A DNA stretch of 64,000 nt from Fragilaria crotonensis. Lineage: Eukaryota > Bacillariophyta > Fragilariophyceae > Fragilariales > Fragilariaceae. The notes beneath the pieces are model-generated. The model was not told where the DNA came from and did not search any database. It worked only from the letters and a program-made list of their open reading frames with translations. Positions 24,185 through 35,345 of this stretch are shown here, piece after piece. Each line of letters opens with the position of its first letter. Within the stretch, counting starts at the first letter, position 1. A program made the position numbers and the translations under genes. The stretch lies in contig JAKSYS010000089.1 in NCBI GenBank assembly GCA_022925895.1, forward strand, positions 1-64,000, written 5' to 3'.

Positions 24185-25155
24185 GGGAAGCAAGTTAAAC
24201 GCCAAGTGACCCCATAGGCAAGTCCCAGGGTGATCCTGGTTCAATTCACAATGCGGCTGCGGAGAAGGCATTATCTAGTCAAGTTTTATGTCGTTGAATG
24301 GCATACCTCGCAAGCATGAGGGAATATGGCCTGCACCTCCGTGTGCATACAAAACCACGATATCATGACCATGCTCCTTCAAATCCATACGCATGTGAAT
24401 TCTGCGGAATCGAAAGCGCACCCCGACGGGTTCTCGCACGTGATCTTGATTCTCGCTCTCTCTAGTAGAGGACTGGCACCCGTCGTGGCATCTCAGCTGG
24501 TTCTCGAAATGATGCACCAAGAGCATTTATTCTACAATGCCGACTTTGGTCCAGGCAATGAAATGCCTCGATCGTTGTAAGCGACGCGAACTAGCTGAGA
24601 GACTTTTTCGTCCGATTCTGAAAAGCATTGATGAACTATGCTTCGCTTGTATCAATTCGAACAGATGACGGTCGATACCGCGGATTTGATTGACGACTAC
24701 ATCGCAGGAGCTGGAATTGTACCCGACGTCAGTTTAGCTTTTCGTACCGCCTTAAAGTGACCAAGATGGGCTTCGAAAGGATGGTGGACGACAGTTTGCT
24801 ATCCAGTTTCCAAGCGTTTTGTTGTTGTGGTATAAAGGACAATAATCCCACTGCATTACTACGACGGAGTTGGTACTACACTGGAGTATAACATTGATGA
24901 GCGATGTGGAAACGCGGAACATCTTCATTAATTTGCGAACAGCAGCGACAGGTCCTAATAATGTCTGTGTTGGATTTGCTTTGCACACGAGCCTCATAAA
25001 ACTGTTGAAATGTTATTGATCATGTAATTCAAGTTCGTTGCTATAAACGAGAGAGCAAAGCCGTCATTTCGACGACGGCTCCCGAAGTCACATCATGGCA
25101 GAAAAGTTCGTATCATCCGCAACGTAACACAATCCGACGTCACCCAAGCCGGACG
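24185..25155. other. Intergenic region
   Basis: About 970 bp. Short open frames near 24275-24580 are weak. On the minus strand 'DIVVLYAHGGAG' recalls an alpha/beta-hydrolase strand plus oxyanion loop, but nothing around it supports a gene. Confidence 0.4.
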
Positions 25156-27339
25156 TTAGTAAGTGGGGGATTTGAATGGCTGGTAGAACTTGGTAGATGA
25201 TTCAACCGGCTTGTCGCACTTGGTAGGAGTGGGTGCTGGTGCGTCAGCCTTGGTTGGAGATTGGACCGGCTTAGGAGCAGTCTTCGTGGGAGATGGTGGT
25301 TGGTCGTACTTTGTTGGCGACTTGACCGGTTCAGATCCTTTTCCCGATGGCGTGTCATTAGAACCGTTCTTCGTTGGAGATGGCGGCTGGTCGTACTTCG
25401 TTGGAGACTTGACGGGTTCAGATCCTTTTCCCAACGGAGAGCCGTTCTTCGTTGGAGATGGCGGCTGGTCGTACTTGGTTGGAGACTTGACTGGCTCAGA
25501 TCCTTTTCCTGACGGAGTGTCATTCGAATCGTTCTTCGTTGGAGATGGCGGCTGGTCGTACTTTGTCGGAGACTTAACCGGTTCAGATCCTTTTCCCGAC
25601 GGAGAGCCGTTCTTCGTTGGAGATGGCGGCTGGTCGTACTTGGTTGGAGACTTGACCGGTTCAGATCCTTTTCCCGACGGAGTGTCATTCGAACCATTCT
25701 TCGTTGGAGATGGCGGCTGGTCGTACTTCGTTGGAGACTTGACGGGTTCGGATCCTTTTCCCGACGGAGAGCCGTTCTTCGTCGGAGATGGCGGTTGGTC
25801 GTACTTGGTTGGCGACTTGACTGGCTCAGATCCTTTTCCCGAAGGGGAGTCATTCGAGTCGTTCTTCGTTGGCGATGGTGGTTGGTCGTACTTGGTTGGC
25901 GACTTGACGGGTTCGGATCCTTTTCCCGATGGCGTGTCACTCGAACCGCTTTTCGTTGGAGATGGCGGCTGGTCGTACTTCGTTGGAGACTTGACTGGTT
26001 CAGATCCTTTTCCCGACGGAGTGTCATTCGAACCGTTCTTCGTTGGAGATGGCGGCTGGTCGTACTTGGTTGGCGACTTGACTGGCTCGGATCCTTTTCC
26101 CGAAGGGGAGTCATTCGAGTCGTTCTTCGTTGGCGATGGTTGGTCGTACTTGGTTGGCGACTTGACCGGTTCAGATCCTTTTCCCGATGGTGTGTCATTC
26201 GAACCGTTCTTCGTTGGAGATGGCGGCTGGTCGTACTTGGTTGGCGACTTGACTGGCTCAGATCCTTTTCCCGAAGGGGAGTCATTCGAGTCGTTCTTCG
26301 TTGGCGATGGTGGTTGGTCGTACTTGGTTGGCGACTTGACCGGTTCAGATCCTTTTCCCGACGGAGAGCCGTTCTTCGTTGGAGATGGCGGCTGGTCGTA
26401 CTTGGTCGGAGATTTGACCGGTTCAGAACCTTTACCCGAAGGAGAGTCATTCGAGCCGTTCTTGGTTGGAGACGGCGGCTGGTCGTACTTGGTTGGAGAT
26501 TGGACTGGTTTAGGAGACGTGGTGGTTGGAAGGTCATACTTGGTTGGAGTTTGGACAGGCTTGCAATCTGGCTTCAGCGTGGGAGGTGACGTTCCAGGAG
26601 TGGGATCGAACTGGGTCGAGGTCGGAGACGAAGTTGGCAATCCAGTTGGTGGGGTTGTTGGTACTGCAGTAGGAGGGGAAGTTGGCGCTTCGGTAGGCCT
26701 TGGGCTTGGGGGTGCGGTAGGAGGAGAAGTCGGCAAACCAGTAGGCGGAGCTGTTGGTGCAGCTATGGGAGGAGAAGTCGGCAATCCAGTAGGCGGAGCT
26801 GTTGGTGCAGCAGTGGGAGAAGAAGTCGGCAATCCAGTAGGCGGAACTGTTGGTGCAGCAGTGGGAGGAGAAGTCGGCAATCCAGTAGGCGGAGCTGTTG
26901 GTGCAGCAGTGGGAGGAGAAGTCGGCAATCCAGTAGGCGGAGCTGTTGGTCCAGCTGTGGGAGGAGATGTCGGCAATCCAGTAGGCAGGGCTGTTGGTGC
27001 AGCAGTAGGAGGAGAAGTCGGCACTTCGGTAGGCCTAGGGGTTGGGGGTGCAGTAGGAGCGTCAGTCGGTCTTGGGGTTGGAGATGCAGTGGGAGACGAA
27101 GTTGGAGAAGCAGTTGGTGATGGGGTTGGAGACACTGTGGGAGATGAAGTCGGAGAGGCAGTTGGTGATAGGGTTGGATCGTTGGTTGGATCGGCCGACG
27201 GACCAGCACTTAAAGTTGGCGAATCACTGGGGGACGAACTTCCAGACGGACTGGACGTCGGAGTCGACGGACGCGCGTCAACCACAACTGAGAGGGTGGC
27301 CAGCACAATTGCTGCGGTTACTGCAAGGTGATACTTCAT
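25156..27339 (-). CDS. Secreted Pro/Thr/Lys-rich repeat protein PT-1 (cell-wall/biosilica type)
   Basis: 727 aa; the start 'MKYHLAVTAAIVLATLSVVVDA' is a clear signal peptide, so the longer upstream Met is not used. Order: leader 'SPSGSSSPSDSPTLSAGPSA'; PT tetrads such as 'SPTASPTSSPT'; ~7 copies of a 16-aa 'GLPTSPPTAAPTAPPT' unit; a linker with 'LKPDCKPVQTPTKYD'; ~14 copies of a 26/29-aa unit built on 'SPTKYDQPPSPTKNGS' plus 'PSGKGSEPVK'; tail 'PTKCDKPVESSTKFYQP'. No folded domain. Pro/Thr arrays suggest O-glycosylation. Regularly spaced Lys and Ser recall silaffin-like or frustule-associated proteins, but the role is inferred from composition. It is the most intact of the family here; relatives lie at 33.3-37.8, 44.9, 49.4 and 52.9 kb. 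Several frames of the repeat, on both strands, are open through lack of stops. Confidence 0.8.
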   Translation of the reverse strand: MKYHLAVTAAIVLATLSVVVDARPSTPTSSPSGSSSPSDSPTLSAGPSADPTNDPTLSPTASPTSSPTVSPTPSPTASPTSSPTASPTPRPTDAPTAPPTPRPTEVPTSPPTAAPTALPTGLPTSPPTAGPTAPPTGLPTSPPTAAPTAPPTGLPTSPPTAAPTVPPTGLPTSSPTAAPTAPPTGLPTSPPIAAPTAPPTGLPTSPPTAPPSPRPTEAPTSPPTAVPTTPPTGLPTSSPTSTQFDPTPGTSPPTLKPDCKPVQTPTKYDLPTTTSPKPVQSPTKYDQPPSPTKNGSNDSPSGKGSEPVKSPTKYDQPPSPTKNGSPSGKGSEPVKSPTKYDQPPSPTKNDSNDSPSGKGSEPVKSPTKYDQPPSPTKNGSNDTPSGKGSEPVKSPTKYDQPSPTKNDSNDSPSGKGSEPVKSPTKYDQPPSPTKNGSNDTPSGKGSEPVKSPTKYDQPPSPTKSGSSDTPSGKGSEPVKSPTKYDQPPSPTKNDSNDSPSGKGSEPVKSPTKYDQPPSPTKNGSPSGKGSEPVKSPTKYDQPPSPTKNGSNDTPSGKGSEPVKSPTKYDQPPSPTKNGSPSGKGSEPVKSPTKYDQPPSPTKNDSNDTPSGKGSEPVKSPTKYDQPPSPTKNGSPLGKGSEPVKSPTKYDQPPSPTKNGSNDTPSGKGSEPVKSPTKYDQPPSPTKTAPKPVQSPTKADAPAPTPTKCDKPVESSTKFYQPFKSPTY
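25290..26530 (-). repeat. 78/87-bp coding tandem repeat of PT-1
   Basis: About 14 units encoding 26 or 29 residues. The difference is a three-residue 'ND[ST]' insertion, so both unit lengths keep frame. Units differ by a few substitutions. Confidence 0.85.
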
Positions 27340-28954
27340 GAGACGAATTCTTTTCGAAGTGGAGATTGCTTTTCTTGTTGTTTCAAGGTGAGCGTCTCTC
27401 AATGTTGTGATGACTTGCCAGATCGTAACTCTCGGTACGTGAATCGATCATCGACACTTGCATTATGGTACATACACATACGGTATTCTTGATACACGAA
27501 TTCTCGAACGAGTCTCAAATGTCCTTGATTTATGTCCTTTGCGTATAAGAAATGAATATGTCGTACGTTTTTCGTTTTATAAATGTGTTGTATGTCGTGT
27601 AAATAGACATCTTTGAATTCAATCACGAATTCGTTCGATGACCTTCGATGTCTAAATCACGAAACAATTAAAGTTAAGGAAAGGCGTCAAGCACAATTAC
27701 ATAGATAGATGACTTGCAAAACGAGATTGCGGAAACGGTATGAATACTGCAGAAATGACCCAAGTCACCGTCGAAACGTAGAAACGATGATTGAGATCGC
27801 GTTTCACTCCCAGCTCCCAGCTCTCAGCTCCCAACCCATAGTGTACTGGATTTCTAAATGCGTGTATGAGAGCAGTGTGTATTTTGTATGTACTCGAAGT
27901 AGTAGGTCAATTTATGATAGCTTTCAGGGTATGCGCGACAATCAATAGATCTTCACTACAAGAACTGCTAACATTACTCAGAAGTCATGTGCACGTCTGC
28001 CTTCTCCGTCGTACAGCAATACCTACCGGTAGCACTCTAGTAACGCACTGTCGGCACTTAAATTGCCGTCATTGACGCAAATATGGGGACCCCAAATGCT
28101 ACTGTCGTTAATGTTGCCATCATTAACGCTAAAACCATTCCAGAAACGTGGCATCTCACTACGTTTGCACTCGGAATGATTATGTAGGGTGTCAAGGTGA
28201 GCAAGTAATGAAAGAAACAAGAAACTGCATCTGTGGACTGCAATAACACAAAGCACCTAGCGATTACAGCCAGTTACAAAATGTGAGTAGTTTAGTACCT
28301 GGTATTTTGATTGAAAGTCGTGAACTATCACAATCATTTTGTGCGGCTTTGACATGAGCTACAAGTAGAGGGATGCAATGTTGATGCATTGAGTATTCGA
28401 AATCCTTCACTGATTATTGAACCCACAAGTTCTTAGCTATCGCGAACCCTTTCTCGTTTTCTTTATTCTCGGCCACTTTCTGACAACTTGGCCCTGCGCC
28501 ACTCTTTGCTCGTTTAGTGTTGATGACCCCAATTCAAATTAATGGCATTCCATCCAAGATGTTACAATGAACATCGCGTTGCCTTGGTTGGTTCATTTTA
28601 TTGGCACTCTCCACCACCTTTAGTTGACAGGTAATTGCTTGTGGCATCTCTTTCACTAGCAATCATGGAATCTGGGCTGCACGAACTTTCAAATGCGACT
28701 TCGATGCATTAACCTCAAACATGGAGGATTGGGTTGTGAATAAATTCATTCAAGCTGACGTCGAAGATCTCATGGCGGACTCGTCATCATATACCGTTTC
28801 ACCAGGCTGCAGGAGTATAATTTTTCCAACGCTTCACCAGTCAAATCGCATAGCTTTCGGGTTGGATGACTGATCCACATCATGGTTGACATATCTCTCT
28901 CACACACACTCTCTCTCTCCGATTAAAAGCCATGGTACTCGGGTGGTGCAAATA
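27340..28954. other. Intergenic region
   Basis: 1.6 kb upstream of PT-1 and downstream of the OPR paralogue. No gene supported. Contains a (ct)n-type run 'ctctcacacacactctctctctc' near 28895 and a small dyad 'cgttaatg...cattaacg' near 28108-28130. The lost RAP-coding end of the OPR paralogue is not found here. Confidence 0.45.
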
Positions 28955-30368
28955 CTAGTAGAGGCAGCGCCCCAATGCCGAGAATATAACTCGAAGTAAT
29001 TGTCCTTCATTACATGCACCATTCAGTTCGTTTTCGCCGAGCATCCCAACCAGATTTGGTGCTTGTACTCCAAGTGCACCACATGCCCAAACGCAGTTTG
29101 CCACTGCCCGCAGATTTCTATTTCGCATGAACCATTCAGCGCGATCGTCGAGCAATAAACAGCTTTGGAGCCTTGATTCCAAGTTGCTCACAGGCCCATA
29201 CACAGATTCCGATTCCCTGTGGAGTCCCATTTCTAACGAACCATTGAGAGCGTTGGTCAAGCAGCAAAAACAGCTTGGGAGCTTTGATTCCAAGTTTAGC
29301 ACACGCCATGACACAGTTTGCGATTTCCTGCGGCGTCCCTTCGTCGAACAACCATTCAGCAGCGTCGTCTAGCAATTCAAACAGCTTGGGAGCCCTGATT
29401 CCAAGTTTACCACACGCCCATATACAGTTTGCGACGACCTGTGAATTTCCATTTTCAAACAACCATTCCGCACGTTCATCGATCATCCTAAACAAGTTCG
29501 GAGCTTCGATTCCGAGTGTACCACATGCCCAAGCACAGTTTGCGATATCCTGAGTCGAACCGTCGAAAAACACCCATTCGACACGTTCGTCGAGCGATTT
29601 AAATAGATTCGGAGTCTCGACTCCAAGCTTACCACAGGCCCATACACAGTTTGTAACATTCTGAGGACTTCCTTTGTCAAACATCCATTCGACAGTCTCG
29701 CTCTGTGCCAGGAATGTCATTATTTGCTCCGCACTCGAGTTGTGTTGAGGCGCCAGTCCCATCTTCGCCAAGGCATGGACTATGGTTGATAACTGCCGAA
29801 CTCCTCCAAGCCATCTAATGCCATCCTCGTGAATGTTTTCGGCCACAACAGCTAGAAACCGTTGGAACGATGGATCATCCTTCTGCATTTTTCGGATGCG
29901 CGCCAGTTGGGACATGACCGTCGAACAATTGACCGCATTGAAGGCATTTTGCTCCTTGTGATACAATGACATTATGTCTCTCCACCGGCCATCTCTTCCA
30001 AGTGCAATAATCGTGCTGTTGATTGATATTGCCCGTGTCTTCGCATTCCCATCCGGTTTCATCTCACTTTCCTTTGGTGGTTTGAATGTAGTTGTCTGAT
30101 CGTCGCTGTCGCGGATCGAGGTAGCATGAAACTGGCGAGATTCATTCAACACTGTAAATTGCAAACGTGCTGTTCTTTCTAATGAAAATGATCCAGTCGC
30201 TTCTAATGCGAAGGATGGAAAGACATTGAACCTTCCATAAGCTTGAAAGCAGCGCCGATGTTGAGAAACAATGGTTCGAAACGATGAAAGGAGAACGGAA
30301 TGGAAAGAAATGAATGTTCCTGTACGTGTCCCTGGAGCGAATCTTATCATGTTCGTCGCCGCCCTCAT
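28955..30368 (-). pseudogene. OPR-like repeat protein without RAP domain (truncated paralogue)
   Basis: Paralogue of the 237-2189 gene. The N-terminal part corresponds segment by segment ('IIALGRDGRWRDIM' against 'ILALGRDRDWKEIL'; 'STIVHALAKMGL' against 'SNIIHAIAKMEL'). Six ~37-aa repeats follow, more regular than in the longer gene, e.g. 'ANCIWACGKLGIRAPKLF'. The main frame closes at 29136; near 29153-29162 homology passes to another frame ('LLLDDRAEWFMRN', 'ANCVWACGALGVQAPNL') that stops at 28955. No RAP domain follows, so the C-terminal ~200 residues are missing. The first ~60 residues are Arg/Ser/Phe-rich, fitting an organelle presequence. Probably a pseudogene; a RAP-less functional protein is possible. 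Confidence 0.75.
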
Positions 30369-30901
30369 CTTGCTATGCGTGTCCTACCGCTAACATTGAT
30401 ATCTTTGAGCAAGATCCCGCCGGCCGCCTCACCACGCTTTCATCATCTCAATGCGGCGTCTCGCATCAATTGTTGTCACATGTCCGTAGAGTGGAACGAG
30501 TACTGTAGTCCTGTAATCTGTTGTACCGGTACAATGTGAGTCGTTCGATAGCGTACCAGGTACTAGTAGGTCTACCTCGTACCTGGTACTGGATTACTCG
30601 TAACTCATAAACACCGAGTACTCTACTCGTTTTACCAGTACTATGGTGGTTGCGCGGCCGGTGGTCGGTCATGGTGTCATGGACCACAACTGTACGGACG
30701 AAGTATGAACGTGTCCCGTATCTTTTGATGTTGATGTTTCGTGTCAATTGTCGATCGACAAATCGCGTCGGCCACGATCATATTCCAGTATATGTACATT
30801 ACTTGTAGAAGTACCACTCGAAAACCAGACCCTCGAAACCAACAACGCCCGATAGCCCCTGATTTCCCATCTCGACGATTTTTTTTCATTGCAGTCGGAC
30901 C
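30369..30901. other. Divergent intergenic region
   Basis: 533 bp between divergent genes, presumably with both promoters. Dense in TACCGGTAC, GTACCTGGTAC and GAGTACTC dyads (30520-30650). Confidence 0.45.
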
Positions 30902-32494
30902 ATGAAATACTCAGCGGCCATCGTCGTCGCCTTCTTGGCTGTTGGAGTTGAATCCTTCTCCACAGCTCCCTTTCGCGTTGCTCCATCAGTGTCGTGGCCG
31001 AAGACAGTTTCTGTTACCTACGCGAAGCGCAGCCTGACTCGACTCTTTGATGCCTCCGCAGCTGCCGTTCCCGTACCGGACGAGCCATCCACAGGCGGAG
31101 GAACTGCGACGATCTCCAATGAAATCTTCAATCTTGTCAAGGGAATTGTTGGAGCTGGTGTCTTGAGTCTTCCAGCAGGTACGAATCATTCATTAGTCGA
31201 GAGGATGCCAACGTTATTGTTTCCAGTTGCTCACAATCTTGCTCCTTAGGTATCGCGGCTTTTGGCAACGCTCCATCAGCGGTTCTACCAGCTGTTGTGT
31301 TGATTGCCGTCATTGGTATTCTCAGTGGCTACGGTTTCTCCCTAATTGGTCGGGTATGCTCGTATACAGGAGGCAAGTCATACCCAGATGCCTGGGCCAA
31401 GTCAGTCAGTCAAGAAACGTCATGGATCCCAGCAGTGTCGGCAACTTTCAAAACACTTGGAGCGGTGCTGGCTTACAGCATGATCTTGGCCGATACCGGC
31501 ACGGCGCTCGCTGAAACCGCTGGGTTTGCCACAACCCGGACAGCGGCCCTGCTGGGCATTACCTCGTTCATTCTCCTTCCACTCTGTTGGCTGAAAAACC
31601 TTGCGTCCTTGGCTCCTTTCTCGTTGATCGGTTCCCTTGGAATGGTCTACACAGCGCTTGCCATGGGAATTCGGTACTTTTCCAAGTCCTACGCACTTAC
31701 CGGAGGAAAATTCCAAGTCGCCAAGGCACTATCGCCATCGTTTGGTTCCAAGGGTGCTTCCAGTGTTTTGACCCCAAATGCCTTTATCCTCATCTGCATG
31801 CTTTCGACAGCATACATGGCTCATTTCAAGTGAGTTTCTGTCGTGATTATTGTTTCTATTTGTTATTGTTGTGTTTGTACATATTCATAAGGCTAACCGT
31901 ATCGCTCTCTCCCTCTACTTCAGCGCCGCCAAATTCTTCATCGAATTGAAGGACAACACCATCAAACGCTACAATACGGTCGTCTCTAGTTCCTTTGGCA
32001 TTTCTATTGCAATTTTCTCCGCCATTGCCTCCCTTGGATTCCTTACCTTTGGAGGAGGCTGTTCCGGTCTCATTCTGAACAACTACTCCACCAAGGACAC
32101 CCTGATGAGCTTTAGTCGTATTGCTGTTGCCATCTCGCTGGTGTTTTCGTATCCCCTTGCCTTCCAAGGAGCTCGCGACGGTGTTTTAGAACTCTTCAAG
32201 ATCAAGGATCGTTCCAACAAGACTTTGAATACCATCACGGTTGCCTTGTTGACCATGGTGACGGGCATGGCATTAAAACTCAAGGATGTTTCCTTTGTAC
32301 TTGCCATGGCCGGAGCGACGCTCGGGAATGCACTCATTTACGTGTATCCCGCCTTGATGTTGCGCGGCGCCGTCAAGAAGATGGACAATCCCACTGCCGG
32401 TCTCAAGCGAGAGGTCAATTTCGCCATGACGCAAGCGGGAGTTGGTATTGCATTCGGTATCATTGGCGCCAAGATGGCATTGCAATCTTTGTAG
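30902..32494 (+). CDS. Amino-acid permease (AAAP/SLC38-like), three exons, plastid-type leader
   Basis: 475-aa amino acid/auxin permease family transporter. Exons 30902-31178, 31250-31829, 31924-32494; introns of 71 and 94 bp with GT...AG ends, phases 1 and 2. The join restores 'SLPAGIAAFGNAPSA' and 'AYMAHFNAAKFFIELKDNT', which match the intronless paralogue at 21550-22965. The leader 'MKYSAAIVVAFLAVGVES' is a signal peptide followed by 'FSTAPFRVAPS', resembling the diatom ASAFAP-type bipartite plastid motif (Phe at +1) and then a basic, Ser-rich transit-like stretch. This suggests a plastid-envelope amino-acid transporter. Core motifs 'NEIFNLVKGIVGAGVLSLPA' and 'GFSLIGRVCSYTGGKSYPDAW'. The second intron lies in a loop between helices. 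Confidence 0.88.
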
Positions 32495-33296
32495 TTGTAT
32501 AAGGGTTGCAAATACGGCGTCTGTTGTTTGCGGAAAGCAAGGAAAATTGGCATGCGCGTGCGTGTGTGCTGGCCATCAACAAGTGAGCGCTAATAACTAA
32601 AGTTGTATGGTGTAGTGATGTGCTCACGCATGCATTCCATGTGCCAGCGATGTGCGAGAATACTACGCGCATACGCGTCGGCATTGCCTTTGTAGATCAG
32701 CCATATGATCGTAAACGTGATGTCATTCCTTAGTGTAATCAAGTGAGAGATCCTCAATATAGTCGACACGAATTCTTTAGAATCTCTATGACGCATAATC
32801 GAGCGATGCGACACACTCCGAATATTGTGCAGGAGGTCAGATTTTCAACTTCACGACGTATACAAAGAGTGGTATTCAAGTGGTAACAAAGCGAGTAATA
32901 TCATGATACATAGTCGGAGGATTTCAGCACACTCAGAAGGTATTTGATTTCACTCGTCTCGGCGAAGCACTGTAGGTTATTTGTGGTCACCACACGAGGT
33001 GAAGTGATCAGGCGACGCGGATTTTCCTGGGAGTTGTGGTGCAAGAACGCCACATCAATCTCCGATCATGTCTCATACCTCATCAACAATTACCTTACTA
33101 CAGCTATTAGTAGTTCAGGAAGACACCCAGAATTTCTGAACGTCCCAGCGGCAACTGCAGAGGCTCCTCAACTTCCTGGGAGTCCCTGAAAAAGGAATTG
33201 ACATCGCAACGCATTGGTGTATATCCCACTTCTACCTGATCGAGGGTTGAGAGTTGACAGTGTCGGGAAGAATACTTCCACGTCCCCATCATATTT
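32495..33296. other. Intergenic region
   Basis: 800 bp; nothing recognised. The signal peptide and SPSGSS leader expected at the start of the following PT gene copy are not found here. Confidence 0.45.
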
Positions 33297-33778
33297 GACA
33301 CTGCTCCCCCGACAGCAACACCTTCTTCGGCGCCTACCGCTCCTCCCACCAAAGCACCGACTGCTCCTCCTACTGCGTCTCCAACTCCAATCCCAACTAA
33401 TCCTCCTTCCCAAAGACCGACCGACCAGCCTACCCTTCCCCCAACTCCTGGACCCACCCCACTTCCAACCTCTCCTCCGCCAACAGCCCTGCCTACTGGA
33501 TTGCCGACTAGTCCTCCTACGTCAACCAAGTTCGATCCCCAGTCACCAACTTCACCTCCTACACTGCCGCCAGATTGCAAGCCAGTCCACGCTCCTACCC
33601 CTACTCCAACCTTAAGACCTACCCCACTTCCAACCTCTCCTCCTTCTCCTCCACCAACAGCCCCGCCTTCTGGATCGCCAACAAATCCTCCGACCTCTCC
33701 CAACTTCGATCCCCAGCCAGCAACTTCACCTCCTACATTGGCGCCAGATTGCAAGCCAGTCCAAGCTCCAACCAACTA
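33297..33778 (+). pseudogene. PT repeat gene, 5' part, cut off by LINE insertion
   Basis: PT-rich coding stretch ('TKAPTAPPTASPTPIPTNPP', later 'LAPDCKPVQAPTN') like the middle of PT-1. It has no start Met, signal peptide or SPSGSS leader upstream. It ends at the 14-bp duplicated target gctccaaccaacta, where a LINE begins; the reading then runs into a stop two codons later. The same frame resumes at 35332-35345 and continues as 'YYDPVTKSPTPAPDC', matching 'FDPVTKPPTLAPDRK' in PT-2. 5'-truncated and interrupted, hence a pseudogene. Confidence 0.8.
33765..33778 (+). repeat. Target-site duplication, left copy
   Basis: gctccaaccaacta; identical to the copy at 35332-35345. Flanking bases differ, so the repeat is exactly 14 bp. 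Confidence 0.85.
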
Positions 33779-35331
33779 TGAATAAAACAAAATAAAACAT
33801 GAACTAATTATAGGGTTGTCACCGTGTCGTGGCCGGTAGGCCACAACTGTGTACCCCATCCCAGCGGCCGTGGCCGTTAGGATTATGCTCTATTCTAAAA
33901 GTAGAGACAATGTTCAAACTGCAGAGCGAAAGAATGGCGTAATGAGTGACTGGGTCTTTGTGCCATCCTTCGTGAGTTCTGCCGATGACTGTTTGACTTT
34001 GGGTAGCCAACGTCGTCGGGTAGACGGAGGGCCATTCAGTAATTTGGATAGATGGCGCTGACAGTAGTGCTGATCTCCGAGACGAAGAAGGTGTGGTCGA
34101 GAGTGGTAATACTGGATCTCGAGTGCTTCCGCTGACGGATTCGCATGTGGAGATGAGGCCTGATGAAGACAACCATTTCGTGCGAGCCAAAGGCGGCGAA
34201 CGTGCGTGCTGAGTGCAGAAATGATTTGCATCATGCGAGATTCACCATTTCGGACATCCTTAAGCGGGCGATGCATATCCAACTGAGCCAAGTTAGCCCA
34301 ATCCCGAGTGAGATAGCCTTTAACAGCCAATTTCCATCCGATCCGCTGTTGAGAAGACAAAGCTGCGACAATTAGGGGTTGAAGATGGGACGGGTACTGG
34401 TGAATATCCGGAGAGAATGGAAGATCTGATGTGAGCGTGTGATGTATGCCATCAGCGATGATGAACCGGATAGGATGAATATCGGATGTGAGGATCTCCG
34501 ATCGAAGAGCGACGAGACTTGTGGTAAAGGCTGGGTTGGAAGAACATCGGAGAAAATGGTGGGGAGTCTCCTCGGATGTTTTACAGCATGGACATCGCTG
34601 TAGAGAGTCATCTTTGACAACGGATTTGCGAAGACGTTGAACGCCGAGTGGAAGCACTTCATGAATGAATTTGAAGTGTTGGATCCGAAGTGAAGGACGG
34701 AGCCGACGAAAATGTTTCCCGAACGTGTAGAAATCGACTAACTCCCAAACGTCTGCTTCCCATTGTTCTGTCTTCTGGATTTCGGCACGCTGGTGGTATC
34801 CATTTACATGGAAACGGATGTTGTCGTCGTAGTGGCCAGTGACCGGTGTGCCGATGATATACAGAGTGCTGCCAACGTCCGGGCGGTGATCCACGATGGG
34901 TCGACAACGAAGTCTCCCATGTTCCCTGTATCGGGTTGCGAGGAAATCCGCATCAATATGAGACGTGCCGCGAGTGGGAGAGCGTCATAGGCGATCGAGT
35001 CATCTTGATGAGCCTTAATCCAAACAGGTCAAAAGGGACGTCGGAGTACGCTGAGAGAGGAAGAAATGATGGATAAGAGATCAGCGTCAAAAGGCAAACG
35101 AATGGAGCGACGTCGGCCGCAATACTTCCGAAATCGACTGATAGCAGATGTGCTATCTGCATACCACTTGAAAGAACAGCGGTGTTTCAGACCCCAGAGA
35201 TTCTGCAATGAGGACAAGAAGAGCAGTGCTGAGGCGCATCCACCGAGTTCGCTTCGTGTGGAAGAATTTGTGTCGAACGCCGGACCCGAGCATGTAAACA
35301 GGACATATTTACCAGTGCTGAGTGTCCAGCC
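33779..35331 (-). mobile_element. 5'-truncated non-LTR retrotransposon (LINE-like) with RNase H and Zn-binding tail
   Basis: 1.55-kb insertion flanked by an exact 14-bp direct repeat (33765-33778 and 35332-35345). Read on the minus strand, it starts inside an RNase H-like domain ('TRSELGG', 'WYADSTSAI', then 'VWIKAHQDD' near 35.0 kb), followed by a ~330-aa C-terminal region (34894-33914) with a Zn-binding motif 'CPCCKTSEETPHHFLRC'. The upstream endonuclease and reverse transcriptase parts are absent, the typical 5' truncation of target-primed reverse transcription. The coding frame is broken in a few places. In element sense the 3' end is T/G-rich ('gttttattttgttttattca'), not a poly-A tail. 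Exact target repeats suggest a not very old insertion. Confidence 0.72.
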
Positions 35332-35345
35332 GCTCCAACCAACTA
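35332..35345 (+). repeat. Target-site duplication, right copy
   Basis: Second copy of gctccaaccaacta, bordering the 5'-truncated end of the LINE. Confidence 0.85.

Noticed and set aside
24275-24526. Alpha/beta-hydrolase fragment ('VVLYAHGGAG')
   Set aside because: A single short motif with no flanking family sequence on either side.
25190-27331. 713-codon open frame antisense to PT-1
   Set aside because: It mirrors the repeat array; the repeat lacks stops in several frames. No signal peptide or independent motif, and the sense frame has both leader and tail.
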